From CAZQAA01 sp964591255 (GTDB taxonomy: Bacteria > Desulfobacterota > DSM-4660 > Desulfatiglandales > Desulfatiglandaceae), in the NCBI GenBank assembly GCA_964591255.1, contig CAZQAA010000068.1:1-15275 (forward strand): a DNA stretch of 15,275 bases. Direction: 5' to 3'. Position 1 is the first letter of the stretch. Each line of letters opens with the position of its first letter. Positions 6,650 to 13,102 of this stretch are shown here, piece after piece. The position numbers and the translations under genes were made by a program. The notes beneath the pieces were generated by a model, which saw only the letters and a list, made by a program, of their open reading frames with translations, was not told where the DNA came from and ran no database searches.

Positions 6650-7699
6650 TCATCCGTAATGTTTTTTGATCCAGGATTGATATTCTCCGCTTCTGACCAT
6701 GTCCACCCATTCCGTGTGTTCAAGGTACCACTCAACAGTCTTCCTGATCCCTGATTCAAAGGACTCCTGGGGAACCCATTCTAACTCTTCTTTTAACTTA
6801 CTGAAATCAATGGCATATCTTCGATCATGCCCCGGTCTGTCCTTGACGAATGTTATCAACTTCCTTCGGGCCATATTGTCCTTTGTTCCCCGAATCTCAT
6901 CTAAGATATCACAAATCACTTCCACGACCCTGATGTTCTCCATCTCGGTGTCGCCCCCGATATTATAGACCTCTCCCCTTTTTCCCTGATTCATTATCTT
7001 CCAGATTGCCCTGCAATGGTCCGTCACATAAAGCCAGTCCCTTACATGCCGACCGTCTCCGTAAACCGGAAGGGCTTTGTATTCAAGGGCATTAAGGATT
7101 ATCAGGGGAATCAATTTTTCAGGGAATTGATAGGGGCCGTAGTTATTGGAACAGTTTGATATGGTAACGGGCAGGCCATAAGTCTTGAAATAGGCCCTCA
7201 CAAGATGATCTGAGCCCGCCTTTGAGGCGGAGTATGGGCTGTTAGGCCTGTAGGCAGTCTCTTCGGTGAAAAATCCTTCTTTTCCCAGGCTGCCAAAGAC
7301 CTCGTCAGTGCTCACATGATGAAAGAGGACCAATCTATCCTGGTTTGCTTTTGCAATCTCCAACAGGTTAAAGGTTCCCATGATATTGGTCTTTATAAAT
7401 GAGTCAGGTTCCACAATGGAGCGATCCACGTGTGACTCCGCAGCAAAGTGACATACGGCATCTATCTTCTGATCACGAAATATATTGGCCACGGTCCTGT
7501 AATCACATATATCTGCCTTTACAAACATATACCTGTCAGGAAATTTTTTCTCAATATCAATCAGATTATGCGGATTACCAGCGTAGGTGAGCTTGTCCAG
7601 GTTTATTACCCGGCCATGGAAATCCGGCTTACCAAGAAGATAGAGGATGAAGTTCGTCCCGATGAAGCCACATCCCCCTGTAACAAGTATGTTTTCCAT
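6650..7699 (-). CDS. rfbB: dTDP-glucose 4,6-dehydratase
   Basis: A 349-residue extended short-chain dehydrogenase that converts dTDP-glucose to dTDP-4-dehydro-6-deoxy-glucose using bound NAD. The Rossmann loop is TGGCGFIG at 7-14. The active site shows S130-T131-D132-E133 (STDEVFG) and Y156-x3-K160 (PYSASKAGSDHL). HFAAESHVDRSI at 84-95 and NCSNNYGPYQFPEKLIP are typical RmlB segments. The start has GAGGTGG four bases upstream of the ATG. It is the first gene of the tight nine-gene run. Seventy-two bases separate it from the DUF4301 gene, and no strong promoter is evident there, so it may be read through from upstream. Confidence 0.97.
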   Translation of the reverse strand: MENILVTGGCGFIGTNFILYLLGKPDFHGRVINLDKLTYAGNPHNLIDIEKKFPDRYMFVKADICDYRTVANIFRDQKIDAVCHFAAESHVDRSIVEPDSFIKTNIMGTFNLLEIAKANQDRLVLFHHVSTDEVFGSLGKEGFFTEETAYRPNSPYSASKAGSDHLVRAYFKTYGLPVTISNCSNNYGPYQFPEKLIPLIILNALEYKALPVYGDGRHVRDWLYVTDHCRAIWKIMNQGKRGEVYNIGGDTEMENIRVVEVICDILDEIRGTKDNMARRKLITFVKDRPGHDRRYAIDFSKLKEELEWVPQESFESGIRKTVEWYLEHTEWVDMVRSGEYQSWIKKHYG

Positions 7700-7771
7700 T
7701 ATTCCACCTCATCGTGTCATGTTTGAACAAGTAACTATCAGGTTGTCAGGCCCAAAATGCAGGCACCAGGA

Positions 7772-9340
7772 TTACTGATGCTCATCCCTGAGGAGATCAT
7801 TAACCGTCTTGACCGGCGCAAAGGTTATGAGGGGGACCTCAACAAAGACCGTGTTCCAGTGTGCCATACCGCCGTTCCATAGCCCCGGCAGTTCCAGCGC
7901 CTTAAGTTCCCTTCCGTCTTTTGACTTGTTAGAAATAAATACGGCCTCCGGATCCACATATTTCTCCAGATCAAAAGGCTTTCCATGCAGATCCCTTACC
8001 CCGCAGACGATATCTACCGGATTGAAGTGAGTCGAAGAGGCAAGGATATCTTGCTGATCCTCTGATCCAGGGTCCACCTGGGCCTTTTCCACCACCTGAA
8101 GAGATAAAGATCCGTCCCTTGCCTCAACCCAGAATGGTCCCCCTCCAGGCTCGCCCACATTTTTTACCATACCACATACCCGGACGGGACGATTCAAAAC
8201 AGTTATGAGAAAATCCCGCAAGCCCTTTGCTGATGTCAACTCATGTTTCTGTGAAGGGATCACACAAAGAGTGTTCTTGGCAAATTCAAGTACTTCTTTG
8301 AGAAATTTTTCATCCCCCGGTCCGGCAAAAAGCCCCTTAAGATAGGAAAATATCCTCTTCTGGATGCGAATGAGACAGCCGCCGAGCACCTTTTTCCAAA
8401 AAAAGGTGTGTTCCTTGAGCCTGTCCGGGACCACGTTATCGATATTCTTGATATAGATGATATCACCATTCAAACTGTTCAGGTTCCCTATCAGGGCACC
8501 ATGGCCCGCCGGCCTGAAAAGGATCGATCCGTCACCAAGCCTGAAAGGCCTGTTATCCATCTCCACCGCTATGGTGTCAGTTGACCTTTCCTGGACAGAA
8601 AATCCCACCCCATATTGAACGCCATATTTGTCCTCATATCCTGTTTTGACCCTATCCAGGAGGGCATTAAACCCTTTTCTGTGTTCAGGGGAAACAGTAA
8701 AGTGGAGAATACATCTCCCGTTTTCACTCCTTATATAGCCTGCTGACTCCACAAGGTGTTCTTCAAATGCGGTCCTGCTCCCATCAGGGTATTTGTGAAA
8801 CTTGATCAATCCTTTCGGCAACCCGGCGTAGTCACACCCCTTGTCCGTGAGCAGGTAGTCCAAGACCTTTTTGAACCGGCCTGCATCAACAAGGGCATCT
8901 ATGTCAATACTGTCTGCGGCCATGACTGCTCTTAAATCTTCATAAAAGGCAAACCGCCGGATTCCATCCATGAATACCAGCAACTCCCGGCTGTCGGAGT
9001 CCCCCTGACCGGCCCTTGAGGTAACAAGATCCCTTTGAATCTCATCCGGCCCATTGCTGAAACGGATCAGTGTTTTGAACATCCGGGTGGCCGCTCCTGA
9101 TGCAGGGACAAATTTCACCACCTGTCTTCCGGGTGCCTCCTTTTCATAGAGTGATATCAGCTGCTTAAGTTCATTTTCCCTGATTAATATGATTCCGTCA
9201 CCAATAGTGCACGGACGATTCAATCTAAGATAGGGGGTCCCCTTCTTGAACGCTTCTATCTGGGAAAGGACCTTGTCCGGTGTAATTCCCATGCGTCTGA
9301 TCTGTTCCATGTCCCTGTCATTGAACAGTGATTCATACAC
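7772..9340 (-). CDS. DUF4301 family protein, NDP-sugar pyrophosphorylase-like
   Basis: A large soluble protein of 522 residues that matches DUF4301 along its length, to my recollection of the family. Conserved blocks include VKFVPASGAATRMFK at 75-89, PKGLIKFHKY at 175-184, RPAGHGALIGNLN at 276-288 and KNIDNVVPD at 298-306. The C-terminus has VRVCGMVKNVGEPGGGPFWV, THFNPVDIVCG, ALELPGLWNGGMAHWNT and PVKTVNDLLR. The first block resembles the glycine-rich nucleotide loop of sugar nucleotidyltransferases, while GHG and NIDN resemble UDP-sugar pyrophosphorylase motifs. The fold and activity are my inference; no biochemical role is known to me. The start is GTG 9340, with GAGGGG eight bases upstream, overlapping the end of the preceding gene by eight bases. 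Confidence 0.85.
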   Translation of the reverse strand: MYESLFNDRDMEQIRRMGITPDKVLSQIEAFKKGTPYLRLNRPCTIGDGIILIRENELKQLISLYEKEAPGRQVVKFVPASGAATRMFKTLIRFSNGPDEIQRDLVTSRAGQGDSDSRELLVFMDGIRRFAFYEDLRAVMAADSIDIDALVDAGRFKKVLDYLLTDKGCDYAGLPKGLIKFHKYPDGSRTAFEEHLVESAGYIRSENGRCILHFTVSPEHRKGFNALLDRVKTGYEDKYGVQYGVGFSVQERSTDTIAVEMDNRPFRLGDGSILFRPAGHGALIGNLNSLNGDIIYIKNIDNVVPDRLKEHTFFWKKVLGGCLIRIQKRIFSYLKGLFAGPGDEKFLKEVLEFAKNTLCVIPSQKHELTSAKGLRDFLITVLNRPVRVCGMVKNVGEPGGGPFWVEARDGSLSLQVVEKAQVDPGSEDQQDILASSTHFNPVDIVCGVRDLHGKPFDLEKYVDPEAVFISNKSKDGRELKALELPGLWNGGMAHWNTVFVEVPLITFAPVKTVNDLLRDEHQ

Positions 9341-9890
9341 CTTCTTGTCCCCTCAACCCTTTGTCCATAACCGTTTTCCCAACCAATACGTTTATTTTTT
9401 TCATAAACTCCTCTCTCCTGTTCGACAATTCCTGAGTCCACTTCCGGTCTGCTCCGATATTGGGGATAACCGCCGAGCCCGAAATTCCTGCTTTCCAAAG
9501 CTCGTCTGCCAGGATCTGCTCATGTCTTTTCCTCAGGGTCTTTACATCCAGCCGGAATTCCTGCAATACTCTCCTGAAAGGATCAATATTCAGGCCTGCT
9601 ACCTCTTCCATGACTCCAAAAAGAGCAGTATTATCGTCTTCAGGATCCATCAGACTCACACACTCCTCTATAAGCAACTCCCTTAAAGAGATATCCAGAG
9701 ATTCTTCAAGTGATTGGAACTTGATCTTAAAGTTCTCGGGGGTAATTATCCCGTCCAGGAGTTTTTGGAGCAATCCCAGCACCTTTCTTTTTGCGTTACT
9801 CCTCTGGATTTCCGTTCTTTCCTCATCTGTCATGGTAAGGCCCCGGGTCTTTTCCATGACAATATCCATCGTACTCTTGATCTCTCCCAT
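9333..9890 (-). CDS. Conserved hypothetical, helical, 185 residues
   Basis: I do not recognise a characterised family. The protein is soluble, with no signal or membrane segment, and highly charged. The N-terminus MGEIKSTMDIVMEKTRGL leads into a predicted all-helical region rich in Glu, Arg, Lys and Leu (about 20-125) that could form a coiled coil. A short less charged stretch, AGISGSAVIPNIGADRKW, lies at 134-151, followed by another helix (REEFMKKINVLVG). Cysteine is nearly absent. The ATG at 9890 has GGGTGG four bases upstream. The stop overlaps the start of the DUF4301 gene, so the two are probably translated together, and a partner or regulatory role for DUF4301 is plausible. It follows the ACT gene by 45 bases. 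Confidence 0.82.
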   Translation of the reverse strand: MGEIKSTMDIVMEKTRGLTMTDEERTEIQRSNAKRKVLGLLQKLLDGIITPENFKIKFQSLEESLDISLRELLIEECVSLMDPEDDNTALFGVMEEVAGLNIDPFRRVLQEFRLDVKTLRKRHEQILADELWKAGISGSAVIPNIGADRKWTQELSNRREEFMKKINVLVGKTVMDKGLRGQEGV

Positions 9891-9935
9891 TAACCACCCT
9901 GAATTTTGTATTATTTACCAAAACAGGCCACTATG

Positions 9936-10439
9936 CTAATAGTCTTTCGGCCTTTCTTTTACCTGAAACGGCACATCAAACACTCCTGTTAACGCCTGTA
10001 TGGCATCATCCATATATCTGGCCTCTACCACACTTGAGACACTGGAAATGGAAGTGCTGATGGCAAGAGACCTGATGCCAACCGAGGCAATAGCGGAAAA
10101 CATCATGCCATGGATATGGGGCTTTTCCCGCAGATGCGGGCCAAACACAGTAATTACCGCCACATCCGGCACATAGGAGACAATCTTTGCATTAATAGCA
10201 GGTTTTATATCCTCCAGAATTCCGATGGCACGATCCAGATCCTTCTGATCTATCACTAATGAAAAATTACCATTGTCATCAAGATCGAAGCTCTCCACCA
10301 GAAATTCTATGTGGATACCGTTCTTCGCCATGCCCCCTAATACGGATCCCGCAGCATCGACATGATCGGGTACTGACATTATCTTAAGCAGGGACCTCCC
10401 GTCACTCTGCATAATTCCACCAATCTTGATCTTATCCAT
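9936..10439 (-). CDS. Double ACT-domain protein (aspartokinase-type regulatory fold)
   Basis: A 167-residue cytoplasmic protein with no catalytic domain. Two ACT-like units are visible. The first runs about 16-80 (LLKIMSVPDHVDAAGSVLGG, then NGIHIEFLVES). The second runs about 92-157 (VAVITVFGPHLREKPHIHG, ASVGIRSLAISTSISSVSSV, DAIQALTGVFDV). The second unit resembles the C-terminal ACT pair of aspartate kinases, where amino acids bind as effectors. A sensor role for an amino acid or similar ligand is likely, and the neighbouring PaaK-like enzyme is the obvious partner. The ATG at 10439 is preferred, with GAGAGG just upstream. A GTG at 10475 in the same frame would overlap the preceding gene and adds no family-like sequence. 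Confidence 0.82.
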   Translation of the reverse strand: MDKIKIGGIMQSDGRSLLKIMSVPDHVDAAGSVLGGMAKNGIHIEFLVESFDLDDNGNFSLVIDQKDLDRAIGILEDIKPAINAKIVSYVPDVAVITVFGPHLREKPHIHGMMFSAIASVGIRSLAISTSISSVSSVVEARYMDDAIQALTGVFDVPFQVKERPKDY

Positions 10440-10465
10440 AATCCTCTCTCTTAGGCGACTTAAGG

Positions 10466-11749
10466 CTACTCCCACATCCTTTTATCTTCTATCTTCTTGT
10501 GAAAATCAGGAATAGTACCCCTTGGTACAATCTGTACGGTACCCCTTATGGTCAGCATATCCTTTATATCACGTTCAATCCGGCTGCAAAAAAGATCCGG
10601 CTGGGATATTTCTTCACTCAATTCCACCATGAATGTCATGACATCCATATTATTTTCACGTGTTATTATCACCTGATACTTGAAAATCTCCGGATAACGG
10701 GAAATGACCTCATCCGTCTGCCATGGGTGGACAAAGGTACCTTTCACCGTGGTGGCCTGATCAATCCTGCCCAAGATCCTTTCAAGCATAGGACCTGTCC
10801 GCCCGCATAAACAGGCTTCCCGGGCCCACATGGACAAATCGCCTGTTGCCATGCGTATCATTGGATAGGTAAGATTAAAATTGGTGGCAACAATTTCTCC
10901 TGCAGCACCCAGTTCCACCTCTCTTCCGGTTTCGGGATTTACCACCTCCACAAGTATGTTATCGGGCACATGCAGTCCGTTAAGATATGGACATTCATAG
11001 CCGATACATCCCATAAACACATTGCCGTACACCTGACGGACTACCATATCCAGTTTTTCTTCGATGCGGGACCGCAAAGATTCGGGCAGAAACTCCGCAC
11101 TGACAACCGCAGTCCTGAGGGAAATATCTTTCTTGAGGTCAAGCCCCATATTCTCTGCGCGCTGGAGGAGAGTCATGGCAAAGCTGGGTGTGCCTATAAA
11201 CACATCCACACTGAGCATATGCATAATCTTGACCTGCATCAAGGTGTTGCCGATACCAGTAGGGATCACCGTTGCACCAAGCATCTTCAAAGATTCATCC
11301 AGCATAAATGCAAATGGCCACATGCTGTAACTGAATGTATTTATGACACGATTCCCGGCTCTTACACCTGCAGCACAAAGGGCCTCAGCCAGTGATGTAT
11401 CCTCATAATCCCACTCCCCCGGTTGCCAGATCATCCCGGGATTCAGATAGATACGTCTGATCTTGCCGGTATCTACTGCCTCAAACCCGCCAAAGGGGGG
11501 GGCGGCCTTTTGCCGCTCCAACAGGTCTTCCATTCGCAGAATAGGGAGCTTTTCCAGGTCGTCCAGCCCCCTGATATCGGATACCTCGATGCCAGCAGAG
11601 GCATAGATCTCCCTGTATGCCATTGAATGTTCCATAACATGTCGGAAGATTTTCAGGAATTTTTTGTTCAGTTCCTCTTCCCGTCTACCCCACGGCATTG
11701 TCTCGCGCTTTTCATCAAAAAACCGATCCTTCCCGGCGGGATCTTTCAT
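10466..11749 (-). CDS. Phenylacetate-CoA ligase (PaaK)-like adenylate-forming enzyme, altered P-loop
   Basis: A 427-residue soluble protein of the PaaK/CapK branch of the ANL superfamily. Recognisable elements are the N-terminal helices with LPILRMEDL, the Rossmann-like RVINTFSYSMWPFAF and IGTPSFAMTLL, and GLHVPDNILVEVVNPETGRE. Later come GEIVATNFNLTYPMIRMATGD with D304, CLCGRT at 313-318, GRID at 327-330 and a C-terminal lysine-rich end (K418/K419, in HKKIEDKR). Where PaaK enzymes have the Ser/Thr/Gly-rich ATP loop (SSGTTGxP), this protein has YLNPGMIWQPGEW at 101-113. ATP-dependent acyl-CoA formation is therefore doubtful, and the substrate is unknown. GGAGG seven bases before the ATG supports the start. 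It is the first gene of its cluster, 26 bases before the ACT gene. Confidence 0.85.
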   Translation of the reverse strand: MKDPAGKDRFFDEKRETMPWGRREEELNKKFLKIFRHVMEHSMAYREIYASAGIEVSDIRGLDDLEKLPILRMEDLLERQKAAPPFGGFEAVDTGKIRRIYLNPGMIWQPGEWDYEDTSLAEALCAAGVRAGNRVINTFSYSMWPFAFMLDESLKMLGATVIPTGIGNTLMQVKIMHMLSVDVFIGTPSFAMTLLQRAENMGLDLKKDISLRTAVVSAEFLPESLRSRIEEKLDMVVRQVYGNVFMGCIGYECPYLNGLHVPDNILVEVVNPETGREVELGAAGEIVATNFNLTYPMIRMATGDLSMWAREACLCGRTGPMLERILGRIDQATTVKGTFVHPWQTDEVISRYPEIFKYQVIITRENNMDVMTFMVELSEEISQPDLFCSRIERDIKDMLTIRGTVQIVPRGTIPDFHKKIEDKRMWE

Positions 11750-11768
11750 CTCAAGTCCTCCAGTAAAA

Positions 11769-11777
11769 ATTATAGCA
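11769..11777 (-). promoter_or_regulatory. Extended -10 promoter for the PaaK-like operon
   Basis: On the minus strand TGCTATAAT is a perfect extended -10 (TGn-TATAAT). It lies about 20 bases before the PaaK-like start codon and just ahead of its GGAGG site. No good -35 is seen at 17 bases, which extended -10 promoters can tolerate. Transcription would start near 11762, giving a very short leader. Confidence 0.5.
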
Positions 11778-11805
11778 TTCCTATATATAGATGGGACATG
11801 ACACC

Positions 11806-11834
11806 ATTCTTGCCGCCCTGGACCATTCTGTCAA
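11806..11834 (-). promoter_or_regulatory. Second sigma-70-type promoter candidate upstream of the PaaK-like operon
   Basis: On the minus strand a perfect -35 box TTGACA (11834-11829) is followed after 17 bases by AAGAAT (11811-11806), which matches TATAAT at four of six positions. The start would be near 11799, about 50 bases before the gene. It lies upstream of the extended -10 site, so the operon could have two starts. Confidence 0.35.
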
Positions 11835-11891
11835 GGATGAATCCGGAAGCAGAATATACCCGGAATATGGAAAGGCTATGGGATGGACAAA

Positions 11892-11906
11892 CGGGAAGGA
11901 TTCCCG
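11892..11906 (-). terminator. Hairpin after the YcgR-like gene, weak terminator candidate
   Basis: A perfect 6-bp stem CGGGAA/TTCCCG with a three-base loop lies about 37 bases past the stop of the YcgR-like gene on the minus strand. It is followed only by TTTG, so the U-tract is poor. It sits between that gene and the promoters of the PaaK-like operon, which is where a terminator would be expected. Confidence 0.4.
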
Positions 11907-11942
11907 CAGCCAGGAGAGATCGGGACAACGTAATTAAAGGTT

Positions 11943-12587
11943 CTATTTGTATGGCGGAGGCCACCAGAGAAGTTCTGAAAACTCAATCCCAATAGACAGA
12001 TTTTCTTCTTCCTCCTGAATATTTCGTACTTTTCCAAAAGCCTCCTGCTCGCCTGCAATCCCGGGGAAATGGCATGTCAGGATAATCTGTTCATCCAGGC
12101 AAAAGGGATTCCGGCTGCCCTCAGCCAGCTGAAAAACACAGCGGCATCCCTTTTTGCTTATATCCTTCATCAATCCCTTGATTGGGCCCTTTTTTTCGTT
12201 ATTTCTGACCTGGATGTCAGCGGAAACAAAACAATTTATCCTCTTGTGAGACCTGAATTCCCGGATATTGACCGATTCAGGGTACTCCAGCAGTATAAGC
12301 TCGATTGGGTCCGGAACGATCCTGATAAATTTCGTCTCAAATTCATAGACCATGTCCTGAGACAGGTAATAGACAACTACCGCATTTCCCCCGAAAAGCT
12401 TTGGGTCAAAAGATATAGAGGGGGAAGAAAGTCTCACAACAATAAACCTGTCCCTTTTCAGACCCACGAAAACCCCTTTTAAGGACGATTCGGCTCCGTT
12501 GACCTTGAAAAACAGCCTTGTGCCGATCTCCATGTTAACATGATTCCTCTTCTTTTTCTGTTCATTATTATTGGTATCCAATTTCAT
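11943..12587 (-). CDS. YcgR-like PilZ-domain protein (c-di-GMP receptor)
   Basis: A soluble protein of about 214 residues. The N-terminal half has the beta-rich pattern of the YcgR-N (PilZN) domain (IGTRLFFKVNG, then GVFVGLKRDRFIVVRL and VVVYYLSQDMVYEFET). The C-terminal half is PilZ. The RxxxR motif is in FRSHKRINCFVSADI, at the domain junction, and DISKKG supplies DxSxxG. Such proteins bind c-di-GMP and often brake flagella or tune surface appendages; which one applies here is not visible. The frame is open to 12662, but the sigma-54-type promoter at 12658-12673 would start transcription near 12647, which rules out that start. An ATG at 12587 follows AAAGGAG with no spacing, and the TTG six bases further in has ideal spacing, so the exact start is uncertain by two codons. 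Confidence 0.85.
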   Translation of the reverse strand: MKLDTNNNEQKKKRNHVNMEIGTRLFFKVNGAESSLKGVFVGLKRDRFIVVRLSSPSISFDPKLFGGNAVVVYYLSQDMVYEFETKFIRIVPDPIELILLEYPESVNIREFRSHKRINCFVSADIQVRNNEKKGPIKGLMKDISKKGCRCVFQLAEGSRNPFCLDEQIILTCHFPGIAGEQEAFGKVRNIQEEEENLSIGIEFSELLWWPPPYK

Positions 12588-12657
12588 CTCCTTTGATTGC
12601 AACGGCCAAGAATAAGAATTATAGAAATTATCCCTCCACTCTGATTTTATCCAATAA

Positions 12658-12673
12658 TGCAATCTTCAAGCCA
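12658..12673 (-). promoter_or_regulatory. Sigma-54-type promoter for the YcgR-like gene
   Basis: On the minus strand TGGCTTGAAGATTGCA fits TGGCACG-N4-TTGCA with two mismatches. The invariant GG (-24) and GC (-12) are separated by exactly ten bases. Transcription would start near 12647 at an A, leaving a leader of about 60 bases before the preferred start codon. Confidence 0.6.
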
Positions 12674-12958
12674 TATCTACATGTCCGATCTGCGGGCAGA
12701 CATATAGAAAGAAGGAAGTGTTAACTTTTCAGTTTTATTCAAAATTTCAGATGGACCGACAATGTTCTTTATGTTTAACGGAACTTTCGGGCAAACTATT
12801 TCAGCATCCTGTTTTACGTCAAATATCTGACACTTAGTCAAATTAATTAGACCTTGATGAATAAAAAGATGGGGTCACAAGTACCATTTCTTATGCCATC
12901 GACAACTACAACATAGTGATATTACATGCTAAATTTATAATCCATAACACCGGCACCC
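12674..12958. other. Non-coding core of the divergent control region
   Basis: This AT-rich stretch of 285 bases lies between the two oppositely oriented sigma-54-type promoters and holds no credible gene. It contains the TGAC/GTCA array (12818-12843). It also contains an imperfect inverted repeat, AATGTTC (12761-12767) with GAACTTT (12781-12787), one mismatch in seven. Sigma-54 promoters need an upstream activator site, and this is where it would lie for both. No riboswitch or RNA gene was recognised. Confidence 0.55.
12818..12843. promoter_or_regulatory. TGAC/GTCA half-site array, possible activator binding site
   Basis: Three alternating half-sites appear: GTCA (12818-12821), TGAC (12828-12831) and GTCA (12837-12840). 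Their starts are 10 and 9 bases apart, about one helical turn each. The outer two extend to the direct repeat GTCAAAT. The centre lies about 155 bases upstream of the predicted plus-strand start and about 185 upstream of the minus-strand start, a normal distance for a sigma-54 enhancer site. The protein is unknown. Confidence 0.4.
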
Positions 12959-12975
12959 CTGGCATGCAAGATGCA
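12959..12975 (+). promoter_or_regulatory. Sigma-54-type promoter for the ExeA-like gene
   Basis: CTGGCATGCAAGATGCA fits YTGGCACG-N4-TTGCW with two mismatches. GG at 12961-12962 and GC at 12973-12974 have the required ten-base spacing. Transcription would start near 12986 at an A, giving a leader of about 117 bases. Confidence 0.6.
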
Positions 12976-13004
12976 AACAGTCATAACCGAACAGTAGTGG
13001 CCCC

Positions 13005-13032
13005 GTCCTGGGAACCGTAAACAGGCCGGGAC
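13005..13032 (+). other. Hairpin in the ExeA-like leader
   Basis: GTCCTGG (13005-13011) can pair with CCGGGAC (13026-13032) as a 7-bp stem with one G-U wobble and a 14-base loop. A shorter alternative, CCTG/CAGG (13007-13010 with 13022-13025), competes with it. It lies in the predicted leader downstream of the sigma-54-type promoter. An A-run rather than a U-run follows, so it is not a terminator of the plus strand. Any function is unproven. Confidence 0.3.
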
Positions 13033-13102
13033 AAAAAAATCTTATTGTTGTAACCACAATCTTTTTCAAGACTATGGTCTTTGCTTTGAGGTTTAAATCG
13101 TT

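Noticed and set aside
7700..7771. Possible terminator or strong promoter between DUF4301 and rfbB
   Set aside because: Only weak partial stems and no good -35/-10 pair were found, so it is treated as a probable operon-internal gap.
11627..11995. Open plus-strand frame spanning the start of the PaaK-like gene and the gap beyond it, plus a short plus-strand frame starting at 11791
   Set aside because: Neither has a ribosome site, both resemble no family I know, and they overlap the minus-strand promoters and the end of the YcgR-like gene. Most of the first is a shadow of the PaaK-like coding sequence.
12588..12662. Extended N-terminus of the YcgR-like protein (start at 12662)
   Set aside because: It would begin upstream of the predicted transcription start near 12647, has no ribosome site and is not family-like.
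12953..12974. An overlapping GGCAC element as an alternative sigma-54 -24 box
   Set aside because: Its distance to the next GC is 12 bases, not 10. The neighbouring CTGGCATG element has exact spacing and was kept.
13044..13065. ATTGT-N7-ACAAT inverted repeat followed by CTTTTTC as a terminator or attenuator
   Set aside because: The stem is only five AT-rich base pairs and would be too weak. It lies in the leader of the ExeA-like gene, where full termination is not expected.
12674..13102. c-di-GMP riboswitch (GEMM) near the PilZ gene
   Set aside because: The conserved GEMM core sequences were looked for by eye on both strands and not found.
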